A stretch of DNA of 31,043 nt, from NCBI GenBank assembly GCA_009775375.1, contig VSPO01000030.1, forward strand, positions 1 to 31,043, written 5' to 3'. The notes beneath the pieces are model-generated. The model had not been told where the DNA came from, searched no databases, and saw only the letters and a program-made list of their open reading frames with translations. This document shows, piece after piece, positions 24,153-31,043 of the stretch. Both the position numbers and the translations under genes were made by a program. How positions within the stretch are numbered: the first letter of the stretch is position 1; the number at the start of each line of letters is the position of its first letter. The stretch comes from Muribaculaceae bacterium (GTDB taxonomy: Bacteria > Bacteroidota > Bacteroidia > Bacteroidales > Muribaculaceae).

Positions 24153-24187
24153 AGCGGCGAAGGCTTTCGGTCTTCGCCGCTTCTTTC
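24153..24187 (+). terminator. Intrinsic terminator after RNase P RNA
   Basis: AGCGGCGAAG (24153-24162) pairs with CTTCGCCGCT (24172-24181) over a 9-nt loop, and the T-rich TTCTTTCT follows. It begins 7 nt after the end of P1. Confidence 0.9.
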
Positions 24188-24232
24188 TATACCGGACCTG
24201 AACAATCCACCCTTTAATTTCATTAAATAAAT

Positions 24233-25663
24233 ATGGACAAACAGAAAGAAACATTCATATCGAGATTCATCAACAAGTTGCGCTACATTGCCAACTACAG
24301 CTGGACAGGAGTCTGGAAAGAGACACGCGATTCCGCAGGAATCAGGACGTTGAAGGTGGTCAATCTTTCAGTAAGGTCGTTTTTCGACCGCGACCTTCAA
24401 GACAAGTCAATGTCGCTGACCTACTCCACTGTGCTCGCTATCGTCCCGGCCCTTGCGCTTCTTTTCGCCATTGGCCGGGGATTCGGTTTCCAGAATCTTC
24501 TCGAAGATGAACTCTACAAAAGCTTTCCCGCCCAAAAAGAGGGAATCCAATTCGCCTTGAAATTTGTAGACTCTTATCTTGCCGAGGCCTCACAGGGCAT
24601 CTTTGTCGGCATCGGCATAATCTTCCTGCTTTGGACTCTCATATCCCTTCTTTCCAATATTGAAGAAGCCTTCAACACTATTTGGGACGTTAAGCGTGAC
24701 CGCTCGATGTATCAAAAGGTGACCGATTACATCGCCATTTGCCTGATGGTGCCAATCTTGATGATATGTTCCTCCGGTGTCTCCATCTTCATGTCGGCCA
24801 CCGTGCAAAACAACATCTATTTCTCATTTCTTTCCCCGCTCGTCAACATCGCTCTCGAAGCTCTCCCCGTTTTTCTTGCATGGGTAGCGTTCACGCTTTC
24901 CTATTTCTTGATTCCGAATACGAAGGTCAAATTTCAATATGCAGCCATTTCCGGGGCAGTGTGCGCGATTATATTCCAGATTCTGCAGCTTCTTTTTGTC
25001 AACGGACAGATATATGTCTCCAAATACAATGCCATATACGGATCTTTCGCCTTCCTTCCCTTGCTACTCATATGGCTGCAGTTTTCTTGGCTGATCCTTC
25101 TTTTTGGCTGCGTATTGACCTATTCGCTGCAAAACGTGCTCAGCTATAATTTTCTCGGCAACCTCAGCAAGATGTCGGAGAATTATTCCAGGAAAGTCAC
25201 TATCATCTTGTCTGCCGCCATAGTCGGACGATTCCGTGAAGGCAAGACTCCCCTGACTCGCTCCCAACTGAGCTTCTACTACGACATCCCCATTAGAGTC
25301 ACCACCAACATTTGCGAAGAGCTCTATAAAGCGAAACTGATTAACTACGTTATGTTGCCTGACGACAAAGTCGGGGTGGCTCCGGCATCCGAGACCGACA
25401 GTCTGACCGTGGGGGAACTTCTGCAACGCCTCGATGCAGTGGGCGACCATGATTTCATCCCCCGTTTCTCTATAATATATCGTCAGATACTCGACAAAAT
25501 AGACTCCTGGCTCAACAAGAGTTATGACTGCATGCGCGATCAGCTAATCAGAGACATCGTCCTCCCGGTCGATGCCGATAAGGAAGCTACAGTCAATGCC
25601 GAATCCGAGCCATTCATTAAGACCGACGATTCAAACGACAGCCCCGTCTCCAACTACGATTGA
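24233..25663 (+). CDS. YihY/UPF0761 (BrkB) family inner-membrane protein
   Basis: This is a multi-pass inner-membrane protein of the YihY family. The N-terminal 45 residues are cytoplasmic and charged. Six hydrophobic helices follow, at about residues 62-85, 120-142, 162-185, 203-226, 236-259 and 272-300. The family signature AIYGSFAFLPLLLIWLQFSWLILLFGCV lies in the last of these. A C-terminal cytoplasmic part of about 160 residues looks winged-helix-like (LTRSQLSFYYDIPIRVTTNICEEL) and ends in an acidic, disordered tail. Older annotations called this family RNase BN, which was an error. The function is unknown, with transport or lipid roles suggested. Its position directly after the RNase P RNA is therefore not a functional clue. 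No clear promoter of its own. Confidence 0.9.
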   Translation: MDKQKETFISRFINKLRYIANYSWTGVWKETRDSAGIRTLKVVNLSVRSFFDRDLQDKSMSLTYSTVLAIVPALALLFAIGRGFGFQNLLEDELYKSFPAQKEGIQFALKFVDSYLAEASQGIFVGIGIIFLLWTLISLLSNIEEAFNTIWDVKRDRSMYQKVTDYIAICLMVPILMICSSGVSIFMSATVQNNIYFSFLSPLVNIALEALPVFLAWVAFTLSYFLIPNTKVKFQYAAISGAVCAIIFQILQLLFVNGQIYVSKYNAIYGSFAFLPLLLIWLQFSWLILLFGCVLTYSLQNVLSYNFLGNLSKMSENYSRKVTIILSAAIVGRFREGKTPLTRSQLSFYYDIPIRVTTNICEELYKAKLINYVMLPDDKVGVAPASETDSLTVGELLQRLDAVGDHDFIPRFSIIYRQILDKIDSWLNKSYDCMRDQLIRDIVLPVDADKEATVNAESEPFIKTDDSNDSPVSNYD

Positions 25664-26047
25664 CGATTCCCGTGGACACCGCCTCGTTAGGAGAGCTCCA
25701 CAAGCATGACATTTCAATAAGACTGCCACTGCATTTCGGAATCTTGCGCCGCATATGCCATAAGTGTTCAATATCCGAAGATAAATAGCTCTAAAAACAT
25801 GTTTTGAAACATCTTTTTGAAAAATTTCGATACACTAATTTATTTTTATCACAATTCTTTTGCTTTTTAGAAGACAAAAGTATATCTTTGTAGCAAATTA
25901 CAACCGGACTTATCCGTTTCAGCTGTGATTCAATTTCTCCGAGGCGATATTTATTACCTTGACAATCTACGAACCTCCTCACACCCAACAGACTCCCCTC
26001 CATAACTCCATGACTCAAAATTAACCTTACAATACAGATATTATCCA
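25664..26047. other. 384-bp intergenic region before the alpha-glucan operon
   Basis: The first 190 bp show no gene, tRNA or strong hairpin, and no convincing terminator for the YihY gene. An AT-rich stretch from about 25790 leads into the promoter at 25859-25890. The remaining 150 bp would be a transcribed leader in which a small CGGA/TCCG stem is visible near 25910; no known riboswitch pattern is recognised. An antisense open frame over this stretch is not convincing as a gene. Confidence 0.6.
25859..25890 (+). promoter_or_regulatory. Promoter of the alpha-glucan operon
   Basis: TTTG (25859-25862), a 20-nt spacer and TATCTTTG (25883-25890) match the Bacteroidetes consensus exactly. Transcription would start near 25894, giving an unusually long leader of about 150 nt before the debranching enzyme start. 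Confidence 0.72.
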
Positions 26048-28021
26048 ATGAGCTATCTGAAATTCGACAAAAGCCTGATGATTAATCTGGAACAAAGTCT
26101 CCCCAAGGAGATACTCCGGACCAACAAATCAGGGGCTTACCATTGCACCACGATAGTGGGATGCAACACCCGTAAGCAACATGGGTTGCTCGTAATCCCA
26201 ATTCCGGAGATGGACGACAAGGCACACGTGCTCCTTTCGTCGCTCGACGAGACTGTGATTCAGCACGGAGCCCCCTTCAATCTCGGTCTTCATCAATATG
26301 GAGACGGTGTGTTTGCGCCTAACGGCCATAAATATATCCGCCAATTTGATTGCGAATCAGTCCCAACCGTGACGTATAGAGTCGGTGGCGTTATTTTGAC
26401 AAAGGAAAAAGTGTTCATTTCCCACGAAAACCGTATCCTTATCAAATACACCCTTCTTGAGGCACATTCCGACTCGACGCTTCAATTCAGGCCGTTCCTC
26501 GCATTCCGTAATGCCAACGACCTTTGCATGGAAAACGGAGCCATAAACACAGCTGTCGAACCGGTCAGAAACGGCATCTCCACTTGTCTATACCAAGGCT
26601 ACCCCAACCTTTTCATGCAATTCTCCAAGCAGCCGGAATGGGTCAACGACGGCCACTGGTACAAAGGAGTTGAATATTACAAGGACAAGGACAGAGGAAT
26701 CCCTTACAAAGAAGACCTGTGGGTGCCCGGATATTTCCAGTTGCCGATTAAGAAAGGGGAATCAATCATCTTCTCGGCTTCCACTGAAGAGGCAGACCCC
26801 GATCATTTTGTAGAGACATATGAAAAGGAACTGACCACACGCACATGCCGCACAAGCTTCTATAATTGCCTTAAGAACTCTGCCAAGCAATTCTATCTCA
26901 AGAATAAATACGGAATGTATATCATGGCGGGTTATCCATGGTATAACGTCCGCGCCCGCGATGAATTGATGGCGCTTCCGGGATGTACGCTTGCAATCGA
27001 CCATAAGGAGGACTATGAGGCCATTATGGAAAGCTTCTTGCGCGGATTGAGCAGCTTCCTTGATACAGGGAAAAAAGACAAGACTATCGGAGAGATCGAC
27101 CTCCCCGACATCCCTTTGTGGACAGTCTGGGCTCTTCAACAATATCGACGCTCGACTTCCACCAAGGAATGCCGCGAGAAATACGGAGAAGTGGTCAGAT
27201 GGATTATCGACAAAATCCGCAATGGGAAAGTGCCCAACCTGTATTTTAATCCCAACGGACTTGTGTCGTCCAACGGTTCTGACTCTCCCGTCACTTGGAT
27301 GTCGGCCTCCCTCAATGGCCGCCCAATCATTCCGCGCACGGGATATATTCTGGAATTCAACGCGCTGTGGTATAATGCCCTTAGATTCGCGATATCCCTC
27401 TACGACGGCGACGCAGCCATGCAGGATTATATCGACGACATCAACGCCCTCGCAGAGACCGTGAAAGAATCCTTCTTGTCGACATTCCTTAACGACTACG
27501 GCTATCTCTACGATTACGTCAACGGCACATACACCGATCTCGAAGTCCGTCCGAATATGGCAATCGCTATCGGTCTTGAATATTCTCCGCTCGACCGTCG
27601 CCAGCGTAAGAAAGTGCTCGACCTGGTGACACGTGAGCTGCTGACTCCCAAAGGCCTCCGTTCGCTGAGCCCGAAGAGTTATGCCTACCATCCCATCTAT
27701 GTCGGCGACCCCATCCAAAGGGAATACACCGTGCATCAAGGCCCTGCAAGGCCATGGCTGTTCGGATTCTATGCCGATGCCTACTTCAAGGTGTTCGGGC
27801 TCAGCGGAGTCGGATTCATCGAAAGGATGCTGATCGGATATGAAGACGAGATGACGGAAGGCTGCATAGGATCGCTCTCTGAGATGTATGATGCCAATCC
27901 TCCCTTCACGGGACGTGGAGCCGTCAGCACCGCCAAGAACGTCGGAGAGATTCTCCGCACGCTCAAAAACGTGAAAGAATTCAATAAACTACAAACCTTA
28001 GAAACCGAAGAATCGAAATGA
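26048..28021 (+). CDS. Glycogen debranching enzyme (amylo-alpha-1,6-glucosidase type, GH133-like)
   Basis: This cytoplasmic enzyme removes alpha-1,6 branch glucose units during glycogen breakdown. The 657-residue length fits bacterial debranching enzymes. Residues 1 to about 250 form the N-terminal beta domain (ILRTNKSGAYHCTTIVGCNTRKQHGLLV, the usual start of this family), and about 280-650 the (alpha/alpha)6 toroid. The motif YPWYNVRARDELMALPGCTL contains D305, which aligns with the Asp of the RARD/GRD motif proposed as catalytic in the family. PRTGYILEFNALWYNALRF is the second conserved block. The C-terminal QGPARPWLFGFYADAYFKVFG is also typical. Its stop overlaps the start of the glycosyltransferase gene (ATGA), so translation is coupled. 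It heads a three-gene operon. Confidence 0.93.
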   Translation: MSYLKFDKSLMINLEQSLPKEILRTNKSGAYHCTTIVGCNTRKQHGLLVIPIPEMDDKAHVLLSSLDETVIQHGAPFNLGLHQYGDGVFAPNGHKYIRQFDCESVPTVTYRVGGVILTKEKVFISHENRILIKYTLLEAHSDSTLQFRPFLAFRNANDLCMENGAINTAVEPVRNGISTCLYQGYPNLFMQFSKQPEWVNDGHWYKGVEYYKDKDRGIPYKEDLWVPGYFQLPIKKGESIIFSASTEEADPDHFVETYEKELTTRTCRTSFYNCLKNSAKQFYLKNKYGMYIMAGYPWYNVRARDELMALPGCTLAIDHKEDYEAIMESFLRGLSSFLDTGKKDKTIGEIDLPDIPLWTVWALQQYRRSTSTKECREKYGEVVRWIIDKIRNGKVPNLYFNPNGLVSSNGSDSPVTWMSASLNGRPIIPRTGYILEFNALWYNALRFAISLYDGDAAMQDYIDDINALAETVKESFLSTFLNDYGYLYDYVNGTYTDLEVRPNMAIAIGLEYSPLDRRQRKKVLDLVTRELLTPKGLRSLSPKSYAYHPIYVGDPIQREYTVHQGPARPWLFGFYADAYFKVFGLSGVGFIERMLIGYEDEMTEGCIGSLSEMYDANPPFTGRGAVSTAKNVGEILRTLKNVKEFNKLQTLETEESK

Positions 28022-29283
28022 AGGCTTTAATGTTCGGATGGGAATTCCCTCCGCATATCCTCGGCGGTCTCGGCACTGCAAGCTACGGCCTGACAAAAGG
28101 CATGCATGCTAATGGAAATATGGACATCACGTTCGTCATCCCAAAACCTTGGGGCGATGAGGAACGCGGCTTCGCTAAAATCATAGGAGCAAGCAATACC
28201 CCTATAGCATGGCGCGACGTCTCTTGGGACTATGTCGAATCGAGAATAGGAAAGGTCATGGATCCGCAGACCTATTTCGACCTCCGCGACCATATTTATG
28301 CCGACTTCAACTATATGCATCTCAACGATCTTGGCTGCATTGAGTTTTCCGGCAGATACCCCGACAATCTCGTAGAGGAAATCAACAATTATTCTATCGT
28401 GGCAGGCGTGATTGCCCGCACCGTTGACTTCGACATAATCCATGCCCACGACTGGCTGACATATCCTGCCGGAATCCATGCAAAAAACGTGACCGGGAAG
28501 CCTCTCGTCATCCACGTTCACGCCTCTGAGTTCGACCGGTCGAGAGGTAAGCCAAACCCGACTGTGTTCGCTATCGAAAAAGACGGCATGAACAATGCCG
28601 ACCATATCTGCACCGTCTCCGACCTCACACGCCGTACGGTCATCGAGAAATATGGCATCGACCCCGCAAAAGTGACCACCGTCCACAACGCCGTGATTCC
28701 TCTTGACGACGAATTGCTCAATCTCCAGAGGAAAGAGACAAAAGACAAAGTCATAACTTTCCTTGGCAGAATCACGATGCAGAAAGGTCCCGAGTATTTT
28801 GTCGAAGCTGCTGCCAAGGTGTTGAGGAAAAACAAAAACGTCAGGTTTGTCATGGCAGGCGGAGGAGACATGGAGAAAGACATGATCCGTCTGGCGGCAA
28901 AACGCAATATAGCCGACAGATTCCACTTCACCGGATTCCTTCGTGGCAAGGAGGTGTATCAGATGTTCCGGGATTCCGACGTATATGTGATGCCTTCCGT
29001 CTCCGAGCCTTTTGGCATTTCCCCTCTCGAAGCCATGGAAATGGGCGTCCCGTCAATCATCTCAAAACAGAGCGGATGTGCCGAGATTCTCAACAATGTC
29101 ATCAAGACCGACTATTGGGATGTCGACGCTATGGCTGACGCCATGCACTCCATCATCACCAACAAAGCCCTCTACGACACCCTCCGCGACCGGGGGATTG
29201 AAGAAATCCACGGAATAACGTGGGAAAAAGCCGGCAAAAAGGTGATCGACATCTACAACAGGGTCATTGAGTCTCGAAAATGA
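28018..29283 (+). CDS. Glycosyltransferase, glycogen-synthase-like (GT4/GT5 fold)
   Basis: This is a 421-residue cytoplasmic GT-B glycosyltransferase. The N-terminus MKALMFGWEFPPHILGGLGT carries the glycine-rich loop of glycogen/starch synthase-like enzymes (K/GGLG). DFDIIHAHDWLTYPAG lies at about 137-152, and TTVHNAVIPLDDELL starts the second domain. VITFLGRITMQKGPEYFVEAA and the E-x7-E donor-site motif in SEPFGISPLEAMEMG are clear. It lies between a debranching enzyme and a GH57 protein in an overlapping operon. This supports a role in alpha-glucan (glycogen) synthesis, although the exact donor (ADP- or UDP-glucose) cannot be read from sequence. It starts inside the stop of the upstream gene, and 43 nt separate it from the GH57 gene. 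Confidence 0.9.
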   Translation: MKALMFGWEFPPHILGGLGTASYGLTKGMHANGNMDITFVIPKPWGDEERGFAKIIGASNTPIAWRDVSWDYVESRIGKVMDPQTYFDLRDHIYADFNYMHLNDLGCIEFSGRYPDNLVEEINNYSIVAGVIARTVDFDIIHAHDWLTYPAGIHAKNVTGKPLVIHVHASEFDRSRGKPNPTVFAIEKDGMNNADHICTVSDLTRRTVIEKYGIDPAKVTTVHNAVIPLDDELLNLQRKETKDKVITFLGRITMQKGPEYFVEAAAKVLRKNKNVRFVMAGGGDMEKDMIRLAAKRNIADRFHFTGFLRGKEVYQMFRDSDVYVMPSVSEPFGISPLEAMEMGVPSIISKQSGCAEILNNVIKTDYWDVDAMADAMHSIITNKALYDTLRDRGIEEIHGITWEKAGKKVIDIYNRVIESRK

Positions 29284-29326
29284 TTTCCTCCTATTTCACA
29301 ACGAATTAATATTAATCAGATAAATC

Positions 29327-30766
29327 ATGAAATCAGTTTGTTTCTATTTTAAGATACATCAGCCTTTCCGCCTGAAACGCTACAGATTTTTCGACATAGG
29401 CAACGACCATTACTACTACGATGATTTCGCCAACGATGAAATCATCAGCCGCCTTGCCCAGACAAGCTACATCCCTATGGCCGAGACTCTCCTCCAGATA
29501 ATCAACGACAGCAACCGGGAATTTAAATGCTCTATCTCTATCTCCGGAACGGCTATCGAACAGTTTCAGCTATACGTGCCGGAATATATCGACCTCCTCA
29601 AGAAGCTTGCCGAGACAGGATGCGTAGAGTTTCTTTCCGGGACGTATTCCCACAGTCTCGCATCTCTCGAAGACCCTGAAGAGTTTATCCGCGAAGTCAA
29701 GGATCACGACGATCTCATTTTCCGTGAGTTCGGAGTGCGCCCGAAAATATTCGCCAACACTGAGCTTATCTATGACGACGATATAGCCGCCCTCGTAGCA
29801 AGCATGGGATTCTCAACATGCCTCACGGAGGGAGCGAAGCACATTCTCGGTTGGAAATCTCCCAACTATGTATATCAGGCCGCATCCGCTCCCCAGCTGA
29901 AACTTCTGCTGACCAACGACAAGCTTGCTGAAGACATCTCCCGCAACTTCAACAACACCGCATGGGCTGAGTATCCCCTGACCGCCGACAAATATGCCGA
30001 CTGGCTCGCTTCGCTTCCTGATAATGAGCAAGTGGTCAACCTATATATGAGCATGGACACCTTCGGATCTTTCCTTCCGGCCAACACCGGCATCTTCGAC
30101 TTCATGAAGGCTCTTCCAAGATTCGCAAAGGAAAGAGGAGTTTCCTTCACGACCCCTTCTGAAACTGTTGCCAAGCTAAAACCGGTAGACATGATTTCCG
30201 TGCCATTCCCCATCTCAGACATCGACGAGGTCCGCGACGTATCCGCATGGAAAGGCAACGAACTGCAGAACGAGGCCCTCGGGAAGCTTTACGCCGTGGC
30301 AGAACGCGTAAACCTCTGCCAGGACCGCCGACTGAAACAAGATTGGGAATATCTCCAAAGCAGCGACCATTTCTATTACATGAGCACGAAGAACCTTGCC
30401 GACGGCGCAAGCCATGCAGCTTTCAGCCCATATGACAGCCCGTTCGCTGCGTTCACCAACTATATGAATGTTCTCGCCGACTTCCTTGTGCGCGTAGAAG
30501 AGCAGTATCCTGAAGATATCGACAATGAGGAACTCAACTCGCTTCTTCTGACCATCCGCAACCAAGCCGCTGAAATCAACGAGCTCAATAAGGAGGTGAA
30601 GACACTGCGCAACAACATCCTTAACGCCGACGACTCTACCAATGCCCCGAAAGAGGAAGTATTGGAAATCTCGGAAAAAGAGGACGTGGAAGCTCCCAAA
30701 AAAGCAACAAGAAAGACTGCCGCCAAACCGGCTGCCAAGAGGTCCACAAGAAAAACTGCCAAATAA
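29327..30766 (+). CDS. GH57 alpha-amylase-like protein with incomplete catalytic motif and basic tail
   Basis: This is a 479-residue GH57 protein. Conserved motifs are present at HQP (11-13), IFANTELIYDDDIA (141-154, with the expected nucleophile E146), and SSDHFYYMSTKN (345-356). In the region that normally reads DYETFGEHQ, with the acid/base Asp, this protein reads YMSMDTFGSFL (240-250), so the Asp position appears to be S242 and the EHQ following it is also changed. That points to a weak or inactive hydrolase, and such GH57 alpha-amylase-like homologues with altered catalytic residues are known. Residues 400-432 form a short coiled coil. The last 24 residues are histone-H1-like, rich in Lys, Ala and Thr (KKATRKTAAKPAAKR, then STRKTAK). 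Third gene of the alpha-glucan operon, ending at a long hairpin. Confidence 0.88.
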   Translation: MKSVCFYFKIHQPFRLKRYRFFDIGNDHYYYDDFANDEIISRLAQTSYIPMAETLLQIINDSNREFKCSISISGTAIEQFQLYVPEYIDLLKKLAETGCVEFLSGTYSHSLASLEDPEEFIREVKDHDDLIFREFGVRPKIFANTELIYDDDIAALVASMGFSTCLTEGAKHILGWKSPNYVYQAASAPQLKLLLTNDKLAEDISRNFNNTAWAEYPLTADKYADWLASLPDNEQVVNLYMSMDTFGSFLPANTGIFDFMKALPRFAKERGVSFTTPSETVAKLKPVDMISVPFPISDIDEVRDVSAWKGNELQNEALGKLYAVAERVNLCQDRRLKQDWEYLQSSDHFYYMSTKNLADGASHAAFSPYDSPFAAFTNYMNVLADFLVRVEEQYPEDIDNEELNSLLLTIRNQAAEINELNKEVKTLRNNILNADDSTNAPKEEVLEISEKEDVEAPKKATRKTAAKPAAKRSTRKTAK

Positions 30767-30781
30767 TTCAGACAGCTGAAA

Positions 30782-30847
30782 AAGTCAACGATAAAATAAT
30801 CGGGGAATGGACCAAAGTCCATTCCCCGATTATTTTATCGTTGACTT
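30782..30847. terminator. 31-bp perfect hairpin after the alpha-glucan operon
   Basis: Bases 30782-30812 are the exact reverse complement of 30817-30847, separated by CAAA, giving a perfect 31-bp stem with a 4-nt loop, 16 nt past the GH57 stop. It contains an AT-rich outer half (AAGTCAACGATAAAATAAT) and a GC-rich inner part. No long T-run follows, so it is unusually long and not a textbook terminator. Confidence 0.75.
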
Positions 30848-30867
30848 ACTGACGATTGAAGTTGTAT

Positions 30868-30926
30868 AAGAGCGCTTCCTTAAAATTTCGGAGCCGTAGG
30901 GCGGTGATTTTAAGGAACGCGCTCTT
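30868..30926. repeat. Palindromic intergenic repeat copy 3 (AAGAGCGC-TTCCTTAAAAT arms)
   Basis: The left arm AAGAGCGCTTCCTTAAAAT (30868-30886) pairs with the right arm (30907-30926), whose reverse complement is AAGAGCGCGTTCCTTAAAAT, with one bulged base. The 20-nt loop is GC-rich (TTCGGAGCCGTAGGGCGGTG). This is the most complete copy of the element in this window. Confidence 0.7.
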
Positions 30927-31011
30927 CTATGTTTCATTAGCTTATTCCTTCAAAGAGGAAGATATGTCGGCTCAAGCCGAAAACCCGGTGCATGAATTTT
31001 GAGAAAAGTGT

Positions 31012-31019
31012 TAAATTTG
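31012..31019 (+). promoter_or_regulatory. Possible -7 box at the right edge
   Basis: TAAATTTG is a full TAnnTTTG match located five bases before an ATG at 31024. No TTTG at the standard -33 spacing was found, so support is limited. Confidence 0.35.
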
Positions 31020-31023
31020 TGGC

Positions 31024-31043
31024 ATGAAAACCGCAGATGCAAT
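31024..31043 (+). CDS. Possible start of a gene cut by the window edge
   Basis: ATG AAA ACC GCA GAT GCA AT begins a frame (MKTADA...) that runs off the right edge with no stop in its six complete codons. A -7-like box precedes it closely. Nothing can be said about function, and it may not be a gene. Confidence 0.3.

Noticed and set aside
24233..25663. RNase BN label for the YihY protein, and a functional tie to the adjacent RNase P RNA
   Set aside because: The old RNase BN naming of this family was mistaken; RNase BN activity belongs to ElaC/RNase Z. The neighbour relation alone is no evidence.
25791..26048. 85-residue minus-strand open frame in the intergenic region before the glycan operon
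   Set aside because: It covers the consensus promoter and leader, has no family resemblance and is Lys/Cys/Ile-biased as AT-rich non-coding DNA would be.
26762..27739. 325-residue minus-strand open frame opposite the debranching enzyme
   Set aside because: It is antisense to a well-supported catalytic domain. It has an unlikely composition and no promoter.
28027..28926. 299-residue minus-strand open frame opposite the glycosyltransferase
   Set aside because: Antisense shadow of a GT-B enzyme with all expected motifs.
1..31043. CRISPR arrays, tRNA genes, integrase, transposase or attachment-site duplications
   Set aside because: I looked for regularly spaced repeats, cloverleaf patterns, transposase or recombinase motifs and tRNA-end duplications and saw none. 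Short or degenerate cases could be missed by eye.

Overview
This looks like a chromosomal, housekeeping-rich segment from a gut-type Bacteroidales bacterium, possibly Muribaculaceae; the family level is inference. Four things support this: promoters of the Bacteroidetes form TTTG-N19/20-TAnnTTTG, almost no Shine-Dalgarno sequences, a 29-residue AURKAIP1/COX24-like protein typical of the phylum, and the gene content (DPP-IV, PL26-like lyase, AAA-ATPase-like/PD-(D/E)XK protein, debranching enzyme/GT/GH57 cluster). I see no phage, plasmid, IS element, CRISPR array, tRNA or rRNA.

Layout. 1-2.8 kb (+): two half-size chromate-transporter genes and folC, ending in a hairpin shared with the convergent gene. 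2.9-6.2 kb (-): a secreted DUF6250/PL26-like rhamnogalacturonan lyase with no SusCD neighbours. 6.4-10.5 kb: an AAA-ATPase-like/PD-(D/E)XK protein (-) and DPP-IV (+), transcribed divergently from a symmetric palindromic promoter. 10.6-14.4 kb (-): RNase G, the 29-aa ribosomal-type protein, an HU-family protein, a YigZ/IMPACT protein and a DJ-1/PfpI protein. 14.7-15.7 kb (+): an ApbE lipoprotein. 15.8-23.0 kb (-): a patatin-barrel (type Vd-like) outer-membrane protein, SerB, a DUF349 protein, a periplasmic cyclophilin and a small unknown protein. 23.1-25.7 kb (+): a cytidylate-kinase-like protein, the RNase P RNA and a YihY-type membrane protein. 26.0-30.8 kb (+): a tight alpha-glucan operon (debranching enzyme, GT4/5 glycosyltransferase, GH57 protein), followed by a 31-bp perfect hairpin and a palindromic intergenic repeat.

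How the genes work together. The three alpha-glucan genes are coupled (a 4-nt overlap, then a 43-nt gap) behind one strong promoter and should act on intracellular glycogen. However, the GH57 member appears to lack the usual catalytic Asp and carries a histone-H1-like basic tail, so it may bind or regulate rather than hydrolyse. HU, the 29-aa protein and RNase G form a conserved-looking information-processing group, with a terminator-like hairpin placed before RNase G.

I did not find a clear new defence or mobile system. The best leads are: the RNase P RNA whose P1 helix is built from the last codons and stop of the upstream gene; the apparently degenerate GH57 with its basic tail; the mirror-image divergent promoter with a nearly leaderless gene; a recurring GAGCGCGTTCCTTAAAA-type intergenic repeat; and two unusually long perfect palindromes.
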